Positions 7,942 to 16,651 of a DNA stretch of 45,314 nucleotides are shown here, piece by piece. This DNA is from Flexilinea sp. Its GTDB lineage: Bacteria > Chloroflexota > Anaerolineae > Anaerolineales > Anaerolineaceae. The position numbers and the translations under genes were made by a program. The notes beneath the pieces are model-generated. The model saw only the letters and a list, made by a program, of their open reading frames with translations. It was not told the DNA's origin and ran no database searches. Positions within the stretch are counted from its first letter, which is position 1. Each line of letters opens with the position of its first letter. The DNA lies in NCBI GenBank assembly GCA_017432685.1, contig JAFRIR010000028.1, positions 1 through 45,314 of the forward strand, read 5' to 3'.

Positions 7942-9690
7942 ATGACGAAGAAATTATTTGTTTTTTTATTTGTACTCGTCACAATGTTGTCAATGACGCT
8001 GAACTGCGGGGCAGCCGGAAACACCAGCGACCAGGTCATCATCATCGGACAAAACGGCATTTATGATTTAAACGGAGCCATCAACGCACTGAACAAAAAT
8101 GCCGGCAACGCGGTGATCTATATCAATGGATCGACCGGATTAACCCAGCAGGCAGAAATACCTTCCAACCTGACCGGGCTGAAATCCGTGACGCTCGCTT
8201 CTTACACGGGGGCACAGGCGACCGTCTCAATGAACGGCAGTGTGATCTGCGCAAACGGAGTCCCCGTTTCCGTTGAGCAGGGCGTATCCCTCACAAACGG
8301 TTTTCTGGTAGGCGGCAGCTGCATCGGACAGCCGGGGGAAAAAACTGTTGATGATTCCACGATCATTCTCAATGGTTCGGCGGATTTTGTCATCGGCGGC
8401 GGCCTGGCCATGGGCAGCGGGGCGGTTTCATCCGTGAAGAACGTGAACATCATCATCAACGGCAGTGCAAACTCGATCCATGGAGGCGGTTACGCCTTCA
8501 ATGGGGGAACCGCGGATGTGAGCGGTACCGCAAACCTCATCCTTTCCCGAACAGGAGCCATCAATAACGCACTGTATGGCGGCGGATACGCATCCGGAGC
8601 CGGCAGCAGCGCACCGGTGGCAGCTGCACATGTCATCGCCCTGGGTGCTGCGGGAAGTGTTTACCAAAGCAAAGGTCTTGGTGAAATGGGGGGAAATGCG
8701 GCAGTCGGTTCCTATAACATCGAACTGATCAATTCTCAGATCATCCCGACACAAATGCCTTCCTATGAACCGGGACCGACTATCATCCGCCCGGATATGA
8801 ACACTACAACAGTGATGTACATCGGGCCGAACCAACAGGCACAGAACTTCACCGACGCTGTCAACCTGCTGCCGATGAGAAATGCCGGAAACGTTGAGTT
8901 CCGCATCATGGGCAATTTCCGTCAGGAAAAAGACGTCATCATCCCGGCTGACCGCGGGGTCCTTTCTCTCACCGTCACCGGAAATAATAACACGCGCATG
9001 ACTGTCTCCTGGCCGGAGGATGTAGGCTTTTTCGCCAACGGCATCCCCACCACCATCGCGAACAGCGTTGTGTTCAAGGATGGTGTGATCTATGGCGGCG
9101 CAAACGTATCAAACAACCAATATTCCATACTGCAGTCCACGTACCTGGATATCAGCGGTACAGTCAACAAAGTCATTGCCGGGTCTAAGGCAAAGGGTGC
9201 GGGAGCGAATGCTCACGTTACCAACCCAACGCTGATCCTTCGCGGGAGAGCCACAGGCTGGCTCTATGGCGGCGGTGCCGCGCTCTATGGCGGTTACAGC
9301 ACTGTCGACGGAACAGCAGTGCTCAACGTTACCCAGGGCGCAGTTGTTGAGTTAAGCGTGGCCGGCGGTGGCTATGCCTTTGGAGCTGGCTCGCAATCTG
9401 TCGTCAAGGATTCCAATCTCAACATCGCAGGCTCAGTTACCTATGCGGTGTTCTTAGGCGGGTACGCGGATCAAAGCTCAACTGCCATTACCACAGGTCT
9501 CTCTTACCTGAACCTGGAAAAAACAGGAAATGTCAGCCAGAGCGTCTGGTATGGCGGACGGGCTTTCAACAAATCGACCGTAACACTGGACACAGCCAGA
9601 GCGCAGATCTCCGGCCGAGTAGGCGCAACTGTCCACCGTGAAGGGCGCGCATCAGATAACGGCACAGTCAAAACACGTGTCATTCAATAA
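7942..9690 (+). CDS. Secreted repeat protein, probable beta-helix
   Basis: A 582-aa exported protein with a signal peptide (MTKKLFVFLFVLVTMLSM, to about residue 25). The mature part has two similar halves. Each opens with an N-terminal block (IIGQNGIYDLNGAINAL near 32; YIGPNQQAQNFTDAVNLL near 292) followed by short strands and turns of the form GGGYAF, YGGGYASGAGS, YGGGAALYGGY and GGYA, typical of right-handed beta-helix or adhesin-like folds. No catalytic motif, anchor or sorting signal is visible. Asn/Gly/Ala-rich turns suggest a structural or surface role. It ends in a strong terminator at 9694-9736, so the run from rdgB likely stops here. Confidence 0.85.
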   Translation: MTKKLFVFLFVLVTMLSMTLNCGAAGNTSDQVIIIGQNGIYDLNGAINALNKNAGNAVIYINGSTGLTQQAEIPSNLTGLKSVTLASYTGAQATVSMNGSVICANGVPVSVEQGVSLTNGFLVGGSCIGQPGEKTVDDSTIILNGSADFVIGGGLAMGSGAVSSVKNVNIIINGSANSIHGGGYAFNGGTADVSGTANLILSRTGAINNALYGGGYASGAGSSAPVAAAHVIALGAAGSVYQSKGLGEMGGNAAVGSYNIELINSQIIPTQMPSYEPGPTIIRPDMNTTTVMYIGPNQQAQNFTDAVNLLPMRNAGNVEFRIMGNFRQEKDVIIPADRGVLSLTVTGNNNTRMTVSWPEDVGFFANGIPTTIANSVVFKDGVIYGGANVSNNQYSILQSTYLDISGTVNKVIAGSKAKGAGANAHVTNPTLILRGRATGWLYGGGAALYGGYSTVDGTAVLNVTQGAVVELSVAGGGYAFGAGSQSVVKDSNLNIAGSVTYAVFLGGYADQSSTAITTGLSYLNLEKTGNVSQSVWYGGRAFNKSTVTLDTARAQISGRVGATVHREGRASDNGTVKTRVIQ

Positions 9691-9693
9691 ACC

Positions 9694-9736
9694 AAAAGCG
9701 GTACACCGGGAACGGTTCTCGGTGTACCGCTTTTTT
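9694..9736 (+). terminator. Rho-independent terminator
   Basis: AAAAGCGGTACACCG (9694-9708) pairs with CGGTGTACCGCTTTT (9720-9734), ending in a T-run, right after the stop at 9690. Confidence 0.92.
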
Positions 9737-9746
9737 CAGAATAAAC

Positions 9747-9850
9747 GTAACTATTCAGCACCCGGAAACGCATCACTCAGTACAGTTTTCTTGTGTTGGC
9801 ATCACAACAGCAAGAAAGCTGTCCAGGTGTGCTCCGCTCTGAATAGATAC
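9747..9850 (+). mobile_element. 104-bp structured repeat (copy 1) with terminal inverted repeats
   Basis: Begins GTAACTATTCAG and ends CTGAATAGATAC. The centre forms a hairpin CAGTTTTCTTG-TGTTG / CAACA-GCAAGAAAGCTG with one bulged C, then CCAGGTGTGCTCC. Same size and ends as copies at 13905, 19766 and 39622 (the last inverted). Confidence 0.85.
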
Positions 9851-9870
9851 AAATAAATAAAGGGGATGGA

Positions 9871-12255
9871 ATGAAGCGGAACGCTTTTAATGATGATTGG
9901 TGGTTCACACCGGAGTGGCAGCAAAACCTGATCAGTATTTCAGAACAAGAGGCGGAAACCATCATGGAATCCGTACAGATCCCGCACACGGTTTGCGTGA
10001 CACCTTTCAACAATTTTGATCAGGACTGCTATCAAACAGTCAGCGGATATGTCAAATTCTTTAAGGTTCCGGAAGAATCAAAGGGGAGCCGCATCTTTAT
10101 CTGCTTTGACGGGGCCGCACACCAGGCGGAAGTCTGGTGCAACGGGCGGCATGTCGGAAGTCACCACAACGGATATACTGCCTTCCGCTTTGAATTGACA
10201 GATTTTCTTAAGGTTGACGAAGAGAACCAGCTTTGCGTCAAGCTGGATTCCCGCGAAATCGATGTACCTCCTTTTGGCGGCGTTATCGATTACCTCACAT
10301 ATGGCGGCCTTTACCGGGAAGTCTGGATCGAGGAAGCTCCGCAAACTTACATCAGTGATGTTTTCATCCGCGGAACAGCTGACGGGAAATTCCGCTGCTC
10401 AGTCAAATGCAGCAGAGAGAAAAAAGACACCCTGCAGGTGAATATCTACGACAAAACCGGGCATCTGTGGCACATCGAACAAATCGGTCCGGATGGTGAG
10501 CTTTCGGGTATCGTCCGCAACGCGAAGCCATGGTCACTCGAGAATCCCGCCTTATACACGGCAAACATCCGCCTTTCCCGGGCAGGCACCCTGCTGGACG
10601 AATATACAGTCCGTTTTGGCTTCCGCACGATCGAATTCAAAAAGGACGGTTTTTATCTCAACGGAGAAAAGGTCCTGATCCGCGGACTGGACCGTCACCA
10701 GAGCTGGCCTTATATCGGCTATGCCGTTCCTCCCCGTTTGCAGCGTCAGGACGCGGAGATATTAAAATATGAGCTGGGCTGTAACGCTGTCCGAACCAGC
10801 CACTACCCGCAAAGCCAGCACTTCATCAATCGCTGCGATGAGATCGGGCTGCTGGTCTTCACGGAACTTCCCGGCTGGCAGCATATCGGAGATGAGGAAT
10901 GGCAGGCACAGGCCGTGCAGAACGTGCGCGAGATGGTGAGCCAATACCGCAATCATCCCTCGATCATTTTGTGGGGCGTCCGCATCAACGAAAGCCCGGA
11001 TCATGATGCTTTTTATCAGGAAACTAACCGCGTGGCTCATGAACTGGATGACAGCCGTCCAACCGGCGGCGTGCGGAATTTCCGCGGGAGCCACCTGTTT
11101 GAGGATGTTTATACCTACAATGATTTCTCCCACATCGGCTCTAACGCCGGCTGCGAACCGAAGGATGCAATCACTTCCGACCCGGAAAAGCCCTACCTTG
11201 TCACGGAATATATGGGGCACATCTTCCCGACAAAGCCTTTCGATGATGAAGCGCACCGCACCGAACATGCCCTGCGGCATGCCCGGGTGCTCAATGACAT
11301 CGCAGCACAGGAGGATATCGCCGGCTCCTTTGGCTGGTGCATGTTTGATTACAACACACACCGGGAATTCGGTGCCGGGGACGGAGTATGCTGGCATGGG
11401 GTGATGGATATGTTCCGCAATCCAAAGCTGGCTGCCGCGGTTTATGCCTCGCAGAGTGATTACCAACCGGTCATGGAAGTGAGCACATCCATGGATATCG
11501 GGGATTGGCCGGCTTTCGGCCTCACCACACCGGTCGTGTTCACCAATGGCGGTGAAGTCCGTCTTTACCGCAACCAGGATTATGTGAAAACATTTTACCC
11601 TTCCAAAAAATTCAGCTCCCTGCGGCATCCGCCGATTTTCATCGATGACATGATCGGCGGTCTGCTGCGGTCAAAAGAGGGCTATGACAAAGAAACTTCA
11701 CAGGACCTCAAAACTGTGATCTATGGCTTCGTGCGATACGCCCAGGAGCCTTTCAGCGAGGAGATGCTTGCCGCCAAAAAACGCTTGAATGACGCGGGGA
11801 TCAGCGACAAGAAAATCAGTGAACTGCAAAACCGCTACATGACTTACTGGGGCGAAGACGGCATTGTCACCTGGAAGCTGATTTCCATCAAGAGGGGCAA
11901 GGCTATCGCGACAAAAACCCTTACACCGGGGAGAAAATTCACCCTCGACTTCACCGTGGATAACACAAGGCTGGTCGACCGGGGAGTCTGGGATGTGGCA
12001 ACGGTCCGTCTTTTCTTCCGGGATGAAAACGGCAACATCCAGCCTTACGTGCAGAAGGCAGTGAAGCTCACTGCATCCGGCGCCATCGAACTTATCGGCC
12101 CGGACTGCATCCCGCTTTCCGGCGGTATGGCTGCCTGCTATGTCCGCACCCGCGGGAAGACCGGCTGGGGAAAACTCGAGATCAGTACCGACGGTCTCGC
12201 CCCGATAGAGATCAATTTCCGGGCATTGAAGGATAAGTCGGACAAGAGATGGTAG
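9871..12255 (+). CDS. Glycoside hydrolase family 2 (beta-galactosidase/glucuronidase-like)
   Basis: A 794-aa retaining glycosidase without a signal peptide, therefore cytoplasmic. Domains in order: N-terminal sugar-binding jelly roll (FDGAAHQAEVWCNGRHVGSH, 80-98), Ig-like domain (about 160-255), TIM barrel from about 258 (VRTSHYPQS at 307-315), and C-terminal beta domains. The acid/base is in WGVRINES (E374, after N373) and the nucleophile in VTEYMGH (E446). The family covers beta-galactosidase, beta-mannosidase and beta-glucuronidase; I cannot choose the sugar. The start follows AAAGGGGATGGA. The next gene encodes an oligopeptide/sugar-type binding protein, but the two are separated by a 110-bp repeat tract and a shared transcript is not certain. 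Confidence 0.92.
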   Translation: MKRNAFNDDWWFTPEWQQNLISISEQEAETIMESVQIPHTVCVTPFNNFDQDCYQTVSGYVKFFKVPEESKGSRIFICFDGAAHQAEVWCNGRHVGSHHNGYTAFRFELTDFLKVDEENQLCVKLDSREIDVPPFGGVIDYLTYGGLYREVWIEEAPQTYISDVFIRGTADGKFRCSVKCSREKKDTLQVNIYDKTGHLWHIEQIGPDGELSGIVRNAKPWSLENPALYTANIRLSRAGTLLDEYTVRFGFRTIEFKKDGFYLNGEKVLIRGLDRHQSWPYIGYAVPPRLQRQDAEILKYELGCNAVRTSHYPQSQHFINRCDEIGLLVFTELPGWQHIGDEEWQAQAVQNVREMVSQYRNHPSIILWGVRINESPDHDAFYQETNRVAHELDDSRPTGGVRNFRGSHLFEDVYTYNDFSHIGSNAGCEPKDAITSDPEKPYLVTEYMGHIFPTKPFDDEAHRTEHALRHARVLNDIAAQEDIAGSFGWCMFDYNTHREFGAGDGVCWHGVMDMFRNPKLAAAVYASQSDYQPVMEVSTSMDIGDWPAFGLTTPVVFTNGGEVRLYRNQDYVKTFYPSKKFSSLRHPPIFIDDMIGGLLRSKEGYDKETSQDLKTVIYGFVRYAQEPFSEEMLAAKKRLNDAGISDKKISELQNRYMTYWGEDGIVTWKLISIKRGKAIATKTLTPGRKFTLDFTVDNTRLVDRGVWDVATVRLFFRDENGNIQPYVQKAVKLTASGAIELIGPDCIPLSGGMAACYVRTRGKTGWGKLEISTDGLAPIEINFRALKDKSDKRW

Positions 12256-12364
12256 GTAGGGGGTAGGAATTAGGAGTTAGGAGTTAGGGATTAGGGGTTA
12301 GGATTTAGGGGTTAGGGATTAGGGATTAGGAATTAGGATTTAGGAGTTAGTGGTTAGTGGTTGG
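12253..12364. repeat. Longest heptanucleotide tract (TTAGGNN, about 16 units)
   Basis: Near-continuous units GGAATTA, GGAGTTA, GGGATTA, GGGGTTA, GGATTTA, drifting to GTGGTTA at the 3' end. It fills most of the gap between the GH2 and binding-protein genes. Confidence 0.9.
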
Positions 12365-12430
12365 AGAATGCCGTTAGGGAATGATTCAAAGATTTTTATG
12401 GAAAATTGATATATAGAGGGGATTGTGAAT

Positions 12431-13858
12431 ATGGATGATCAGCTGAGAATCTGGCAGCCGGGAGGAACTTATCCCGATCCACATCTTTGGGTCGAGTCAC
12501 GCAGTGATTTGAATATCCGCTTCGCGGTGTTTGAAGGTCTGGTGGGCTATGACGCTCATCTGAACATCATTCCGCGTCTGGCATCTTCGTGGGAAGTTTC
12601 GGAAGACGCCAAAGAATGGACTTTCACCCTGCGGGAAAATGTATATTTTCACGACGGAACCCCTTTGCGTGCATCCGATGCTGTGGCCAGCATCCGGAAC
12701 GCGTCACGCGCTGATGTTGGCGGTGCTTACGGCACAGGTGCACTGCTTTATTCCTATCTCGGGAATGCGCAGCTGGAGCTTCTTGATGAGAAACGTTTCT
12801 GCGTGAAGCTTGAGCAGCCGATGGCCGACCTTCCGGATCTGCTCGTTTATATCATGATCATCCCGGAGAAATCCATAGGGTCCGCACCGGAAACCATCCC
12901 CGGCACAGGGCTTTATCGTCTCGAGAAACACGAAAACAACCGGTTTATTCTGAAACGTCATCAAGCAGGCCGGGACCACACTGTTCCATTCGAATTACAT
13001 TTTATAGCAGAAAAAGATGCGTCCAAACGTGCTGCGGCATTTTTGAACGGTGAAGCTGATATTATCACAGAGCTGGAATGGCCGCAGACCACCGGCATTG
13101 ATGCCGCTGCGGATTCCGCTGTGATCGAATACCACCTGCCGGTGGCCATTCCGCTGATGCTCAACTGTTTCACCGGACCGTTTGCGGACGTGAGGGTCCG
13201 TCAGGCAGTGAATTTTGGGACGGACGTGGATGAGATCATCCAAAAAGCCTGCGGGGGGACCGCTGTGAAACTCACCGGTCCGCTCACACCGCACCATTTC
13301 GGTTACGACCATCACGCAAAACCTTATCCCTATGACACCAAAAGGGCCTGGCAGCTGCTCGCGGAAGCCGGTTATGCCGATGGGCTGGAAGTGACCATGT
13401 ACCGTCCCGCTGTCATGCCGAATGAATCCGGACTGGTGGCAAAATGTCTCAAAGAACAGTGGGCACGGATCGGGATCAAACTTCACATCGAAGTTCAGCC
13501 CGACCGTGAACAATATTCACAGGATGTCCGCGCAAAAAAGATCCGCGACCTGTGCATCTTTGATTCCACACCGCTGAGCACCTACCGCGTGCTGCATGAA
13601 AAGCTCGATTCCTCTGTCCGCGGTCCCTGGTGGCAGGGATATGACAGTCCGGCGTTCAACAGTCTGCTTGCAAAAGCCGCCCGCACCATAGACAGCGACG
13701 CACGAAAGAAACTTTATACTGAAGCCCTTCAGCTCTGCACCGAAGAAGCCCCCTGGGTCTTTCTCTATTCCCCCATCCGCTTTTTCGCTCTCACCTGGGA
13801 CCTGTTCGACCAATATCCCGGCCTCTGCCAACGCGCTGATGGTCTGATCTCATTTTAA
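12431..13858 (+). CDS. ABC-type extracellular solute-binding protein family 5, lacking a signal peptide
   Basis: A 475-aa protein of the family 5 (DppA/OppA/NikA) fold: LNIRFAVFEGLVGYDAHL, LASSWEVSEDAKEWTFTLRE and VYFHDGTPLRASDAV near the N-terminus, and VRQAVNFGTDVDEI in the second lobe. These proteins normally bind peptides, nickel or sugars outside the membrane and deliver them to a permease. This one has no signal peptide or lipobox, because the fold begins within ten residues, and no permease or ATPase is adjacent. Either it works in the cytoplasm or the export signal was lost to the repeat tract just upstream. GAGGGG lies nine bases before ATG 12431; a GTG two codons upstream (12425) is the alternative start. 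Confidence 0.88.
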   Translation: MDDQLRIWQPGGTYPDPHLWVESRSDLNIRFAVFEGLVGYDAHLNIIPRLASSWEVSEDAKEWTFTLRENVYFHDGTPLRASDAVASIRNASRADVGGAYGTGALLYSYLGNAQLELLDEKRFCVKLEQPMADLPDLLVYIMIIPEKSIGSAPETIPGTGLYRLEKHENNRFILKRHQAGRDHTVPFELHFIAEKDASKRAAAFLNGEADIITELEWPQTTGIDAAADSAVIEYHLPVAIPLMLNCFTGPFADVRVRQAVNFGTDVDEIIQKACGGTAVKLTGPLTPHHFGYDHHAKPYPYDTKRAWQLLAEAGYADGLEVTMYRPAVMPNESGLVAKCLKEQWARIGIKLHIEVQPDREQYSQDVRAKKIRDLCIFDSTPLSTYRVLHEKLDSSVRGPWWQGYDSPAFNSLLAKAARTIDSDARKKLYTEALQLCTEEAPWVFLYSPIRFFALTWDLFDQYPGLCQRADGLISF

Positions 13859-13861
13859 AAT

Positions 13862-13888
13862 GTGACAAGGGGACGGTTCTTTTGTCAC
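13862..13888 (+). terminator. GTGACAA hairpin of the GGGGACGGTT family
   Basis: GTGACAA (13862-13868) pairs with TTGTCAC (13882-13888) around GGGGACGGTTC, and TTTCTT follows. It lies directly after the stop at 13858 and probably terminates that gene. Confidence 0.6.
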
Positions 13889-13904
13889 GTTTCTTAAAAA
13901 GTCG

Positions 13905-14008
13905 GTAACTATTCAGTATCTGGCGGCGCAACACACAGTACAGTTTTTTCGTGCGGGCTGCGCCACAGCGAAAAAGCTGTCCAGGTGTGCTTCGTCCTGG
14001 ATAGTTAC
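13905..14008 (+). mobile_element. 104-bp structured repeat (copy 2)
   Basis: GTAACTATTCAG ... CTGGATAGTTAC; hairpin CAGTTTTTTCG-TGCGGGC / GCCACA-GCGAAAAAGCTG with the same bulged C; CCAGGTGTGCTTC follows. The rest of the 13859-14304 gap holds a deleted relative (14018-14062), a palindrome (14106-14118) and no gene. Confidence 0.85.
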
Positions 14009-14017
14009 AAAAATCGC

Positions 14018-14062
14018 AGCTATTCAGTACCTGCTGCACTGTACAGGTGTGCTCTATCCTGT
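14018..14062 (+). repeat. Deleted derivative of the 104-bp repeat
   Basis: GCTATTCAGTACCTG is followed at once by ACAGGTGTGCTCTATCCTG: the two flanks of the element without the central hairpin. Confidence 0.5.
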
Positions 14063-14105
14063 CACGGCAAAACGGGAACACGTTCCGTTTTTCCATAATA
14101 GAAAT

Positions 14106-14118
14106 ATTGTCAGACAAT
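14106..14118. promoter_or_regulatory. Palindrome ATTGTC-A-GACAAT
   Basis: Perfect 6-bp arms around one base, about 190 nt upstream of the diguanylate cyclase. Eleven bases (TGTCAGACAAT) recur at 24967-24977 upstream of the recombinase-fold gene. A possible operator; weak evidence. Confidence 0.25.
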
Positions 14119-14304
14119 CGCTTAAATTCTGTTTTTCTGTTATACTTATTATGTCAAAAATTAAATGGTTGTTTCCCTTCAGAGGTTCACCATCGGAGAA
14201 AGTCTCATAAAGGGACAGTCTCCGGGAAGTTCCTTCTGAATAGTTTCGTTAAAAATGAATTTTTCGCGTTATAACAAAACCTCTTAATTTCGGAGAGTAA
14301 AAAA

Positions 14305-15789
14305 ATGACGAATTCTACGACAGTTTTCAAGCCACAAGGAACGATAGCACATACACTTGTCCAAATGATGCAGGATTTTGCACACACCAACCGCATGAAA
14401 CAACAGCAGCTGGGCGAAATTGAAGCAGAACCTGGGAACAAAACTCAAAAGCCAATCCATAAAGTCTCCGCCAACAAAGCCATTATCCCGATAATCGTGA
14501 TCCTGGCGATCCTGCATGTTATGATCATCTATCTAATCATGGCGATCAACCAAACCTCCAGTGAACTTTCCACAACACAGCGTCTGGCAGGCATATACTC
14601 CGGAGATGCAAATTCCATGATGTCCAACACCATGCAGCTTTCGGAAACCACAAGCAGCTACATTCTGATGCCGCGGATAGATAACGGTGAAGTAAATTAC
14701 CGCTCATTATTTACCTTTACGACTGCATTCTTTTCCAACAACCGGGGAGAACAGGTTTTGGAACGGTTCAAGACCTACAATGTCAGTGATCCGGTCAAGG
14801 GCCTGATGGCTGAAGCGAATGCGAGTTCGGAATTAATGATCGACCGGCAGCTTCATGCCATAGCGCTGATGAACAGCGTCCATCCGATACCGGATATTGA
14901 ACCGCTCAATACGCTCCCGATTCCAGCACTGACCGCGGAAGAGCTGGCAATGAGCCCGGAACAGCGGGAAGCTCTTTCCCGGGAACTGGTGCTTGATGAA
15001 GTTTATACCGAAAACAGAGGACTGCTCAGCGCAAAAGTTGGTCAGGCAAACGGGATGATCCAGGGTGCCGCACAAGCCAAAACAGGAGAACTCTCACAGT
15101 ATATTGGCAAACTGAGGACGATCATGTGGATCACGACCGGTTCTATCGTGGTCATTCTGATCATAACCTTTGTGATGCTTTACCGCTGGATCCTGAACCC
15201 ATTGGGGAAGTTTACCCAGCAGATCCCGACCGGTGAGCCGCTGGATGAAAAAGAGGGGTTTAAAGAAGTGACGGTATTAGCTGCGGCTTATAATGACGTT
15301 CTGAAACGCCGCAACGCGCTGGATGCCATTCTGCGTTCCGCTGCGGAAACTGATGCGCTGACCAACCTGCAGAACCGCTACAGCTTTGAGCGCTATATTC
15401 TGGAACTGGAAGACAGCAAATCTTCCATGGCTGTGCTGCTGTTTGACGTCAATTATCTCAAACAAACCAATGACACACTCGGTCACCTGGCCGGTGACCG
15501 TCTGATCTGCACAGCGGCCAATTGCATTTCCGACAGCTTCGGTGAGAAATGTTACCGTTTTGGCGGAGATGAATTCGCTGCCATCGTTGAGGACTGTACG
15601 CCGCAATCCCTGAACCAAATGATCACAAACTTCCTGGCGGATATAAAGAAGAACAATGTGAGCATCTCCTATGGATATGCCTACACGCCTGACCTGAGCA
15701 AGACCTCGATCAAAAAGCTCATTGATGAGGCTGACCGCAATATGTACACCCAAAAGCGGGAAACCCACCGGGAGCATGATTCTAAATAG
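14305..15789 (+). CDS. Membrane-anchored diguanylate cyclase (GGDEF)
   Basis: Makes cyclic di-GMP from two GTP. The 494-aa protein has a cytoplasmic N-terminal tail, TM1 (about 59-81), an extracytoplasmic sensor region of about 190 residues without a domain I recognise, TM2 (273-296), a short linker, and a C-terminal GGDEF domain. The active site RFGGDEF is intact (GGDEF 420-424) and preceded by DALTNLQNRYSFERY and FDVNYLKQTNDTLGHLAGDR. The inhibitory I-site RxxD that would sit five residues before GGDEF is absent (SFGE instead), so product feedback is probably missing. Its start follows CGGAGAGTAAAAA. It is monocistronic, ending in an inverted heptamer structure at 15787-15866. Confidence 0.93.
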   Translation: MTNSTTVFKPQGTIAHTLVQMMQDFAHTNRMKQQQLGEIEAEPGNKTQKPIHKVSANKAIIPIIVILAILHVMIIYLIMAINQTSSELSTTQRLAGIYSGDANSMMSNTMQLSETTSSYILMPRIDNGEVNYRSLFTFTTAFFSNNRGEQVLERFKTYNVSDPVKGLMAEANASSELMIDRQLHAIALMNSVHPIPDIEPLNTLPIPALTAEELAMSPEQREALSRELVLDEVYTENRGLLSAKVGQANGMIQGAAQAKTGELSQYIGKLRTIMWITTGSIVVILIITFVMLYRWILNPLGKFTQQIPTGEPLDEKEGFKEVTVLAAAYNDVLKRRNALDAILRSAAETDALTNLQNRYSFERYILELEDSKSSMAVLLFDVNYLKQTNDTLGHLAGDRLICTAANCISDSFGEKCYRFGGDEFAAIVEDCTPQSLNQMITNFLADIKKNNVSISYGYAYTPDLSKTSIKKLIDEADRNMYTQKRETHREHDSK

Positions 15790-15866
15790 GGGATAGGGGA
15801 TAGGATATAGGGGATAGTGTTTGCGATCGATACACTATCCCCTATTTTCTATATCCTATATCCTAT
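15787..15866. terminator. Inverted heptamer tracts forming a shared hairpin between convergent genes
   Basis: GGGGATA/GGATATA units (15788-15819) are mirrored by TATCCCC/TATATCC units (15835-15864) around TTTGCGATCGA. The structure lies exactly between the convergent genes ending at 15789 (+) and 15870 (-) and is a plausible two-way terminator built from heptanucleotide repeats. Confidence 0.6.
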
Positions 15867-15869
15867 TCT

Positions 15870-16601
15870 TTAAATTCTTTTCCCGATCATCACGGATAAT
15901 TGCTGCGCTGTGACGCCTGGATAGAGCTCTTCCATCCAATCGCAGATTTCATCGTAAGCATGCATGGGGGAGAGGCCGTAAGAGTCATTCACAAATTGCT
16001 CACCCCAAATCTCTTCCGGACGGGCATAGACAGAAACTTCCCAGCCGTAATCAAGTCCGAATTTATTTTTCTTTTGCCGGAAATCACTGATGACAACATA
16101 GAGCATGTTCTCCAATGAGGTCATGGTCCCGTCAAAGTTTTTTTCACCGCCTTTACCGAAACCGGCCTCGCGTCGGATCTGCCAGCCGGGCATTTCCGGC
16201 ACACCGGTGAGGCAGTCTAAAACCTTTTTTTGACGAAGCTGAGCCTGTCCGGCATACCATAAGGCTTCGAAATCATACCCGTTTCTGCGGTAGGAAATGA
16301 AAGTTTTGAGCCAATCCAGCGAGATCATCCCGGCCTTACCGCCGAAAAATTTTCCATAAGCTATTTCATGGGATCTGGCTGCGTCCTTGCGCCATTCCCA
16401 GGGGTCACGCTCCGGGTCACCGCTCCACCAATAGCGGGGATTGGCATATTCCTCGACCGAAAAACCTTCGATCTCGTTGCGGAAAAGCGGAAGAAACCCA
16501 ACCTTGTTGATGAGGGCGGTCATCTCGTCAAAATTATGCACACACTCCGGATCGTCATCCGGCAATCCATACATGATCCATCTGTCTATATCACTTGCCA
16601 T
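15870..16601 (-). CDS. AlkZ-related protein (uncharacterised, winged-helix relative)
   Basis: A 243-aa cytoplasmic protein. Phrases such as GFLPLFRNEIEGFSVEE, ARSHEIAYGKFFGGKAG and YRRNGYDFEALWYAGQA match, from memory, the group named AlkZ-related proteins, distant relatives of the AlkZ/YcaQ DNA glycosylase winged-helix family. The residues needed for glycosylase activity are not evident to me, so a repair role is not claimed. Aromatic-rich motifs (RYWWSGDPERDPWEW) dominate the N-terminal half. The start ATG 16601 follows AAAGAGGAAAA. The alpha/beta hydrolase gene ends 50 nt upstream of it on the same strand, so they may be co-transcribed. Confidence 0.7.
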   Translation of the reverse strand: MASDIDRWIMYGLPDDDPECVHNFDEMTALINKVGFLPLFRNEIEGFSVEEYANPRYWWSGDPERDPWEWRKDAARSHEIAYGKFFGGKAGMISLDWLKTFISYRRNGYDFEALWYAGQAQLRQKKVLDCLTGVPEMPGWQIRREAGFGKGGEKNFDGTMTSLENMLYVVISDFRQKKNKFGLDYGWEVSVYARPEEIWGEQFVNDSYGLSPMHAYDEICDWMEELYPGVTAQQLSVMIGKRI

Positions 16602-16651
16602 TTTTCCTCTTTCCCGGGATTGGACCTGAAGGGGCCTGTACCCTGTGCTTC

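Noticed and set aside
12253-12364. Telomere-like TTAGGG repeats
   Set aside because: Period is 7 rather than 6, the units vary, and the tract lies between bacterial genes.
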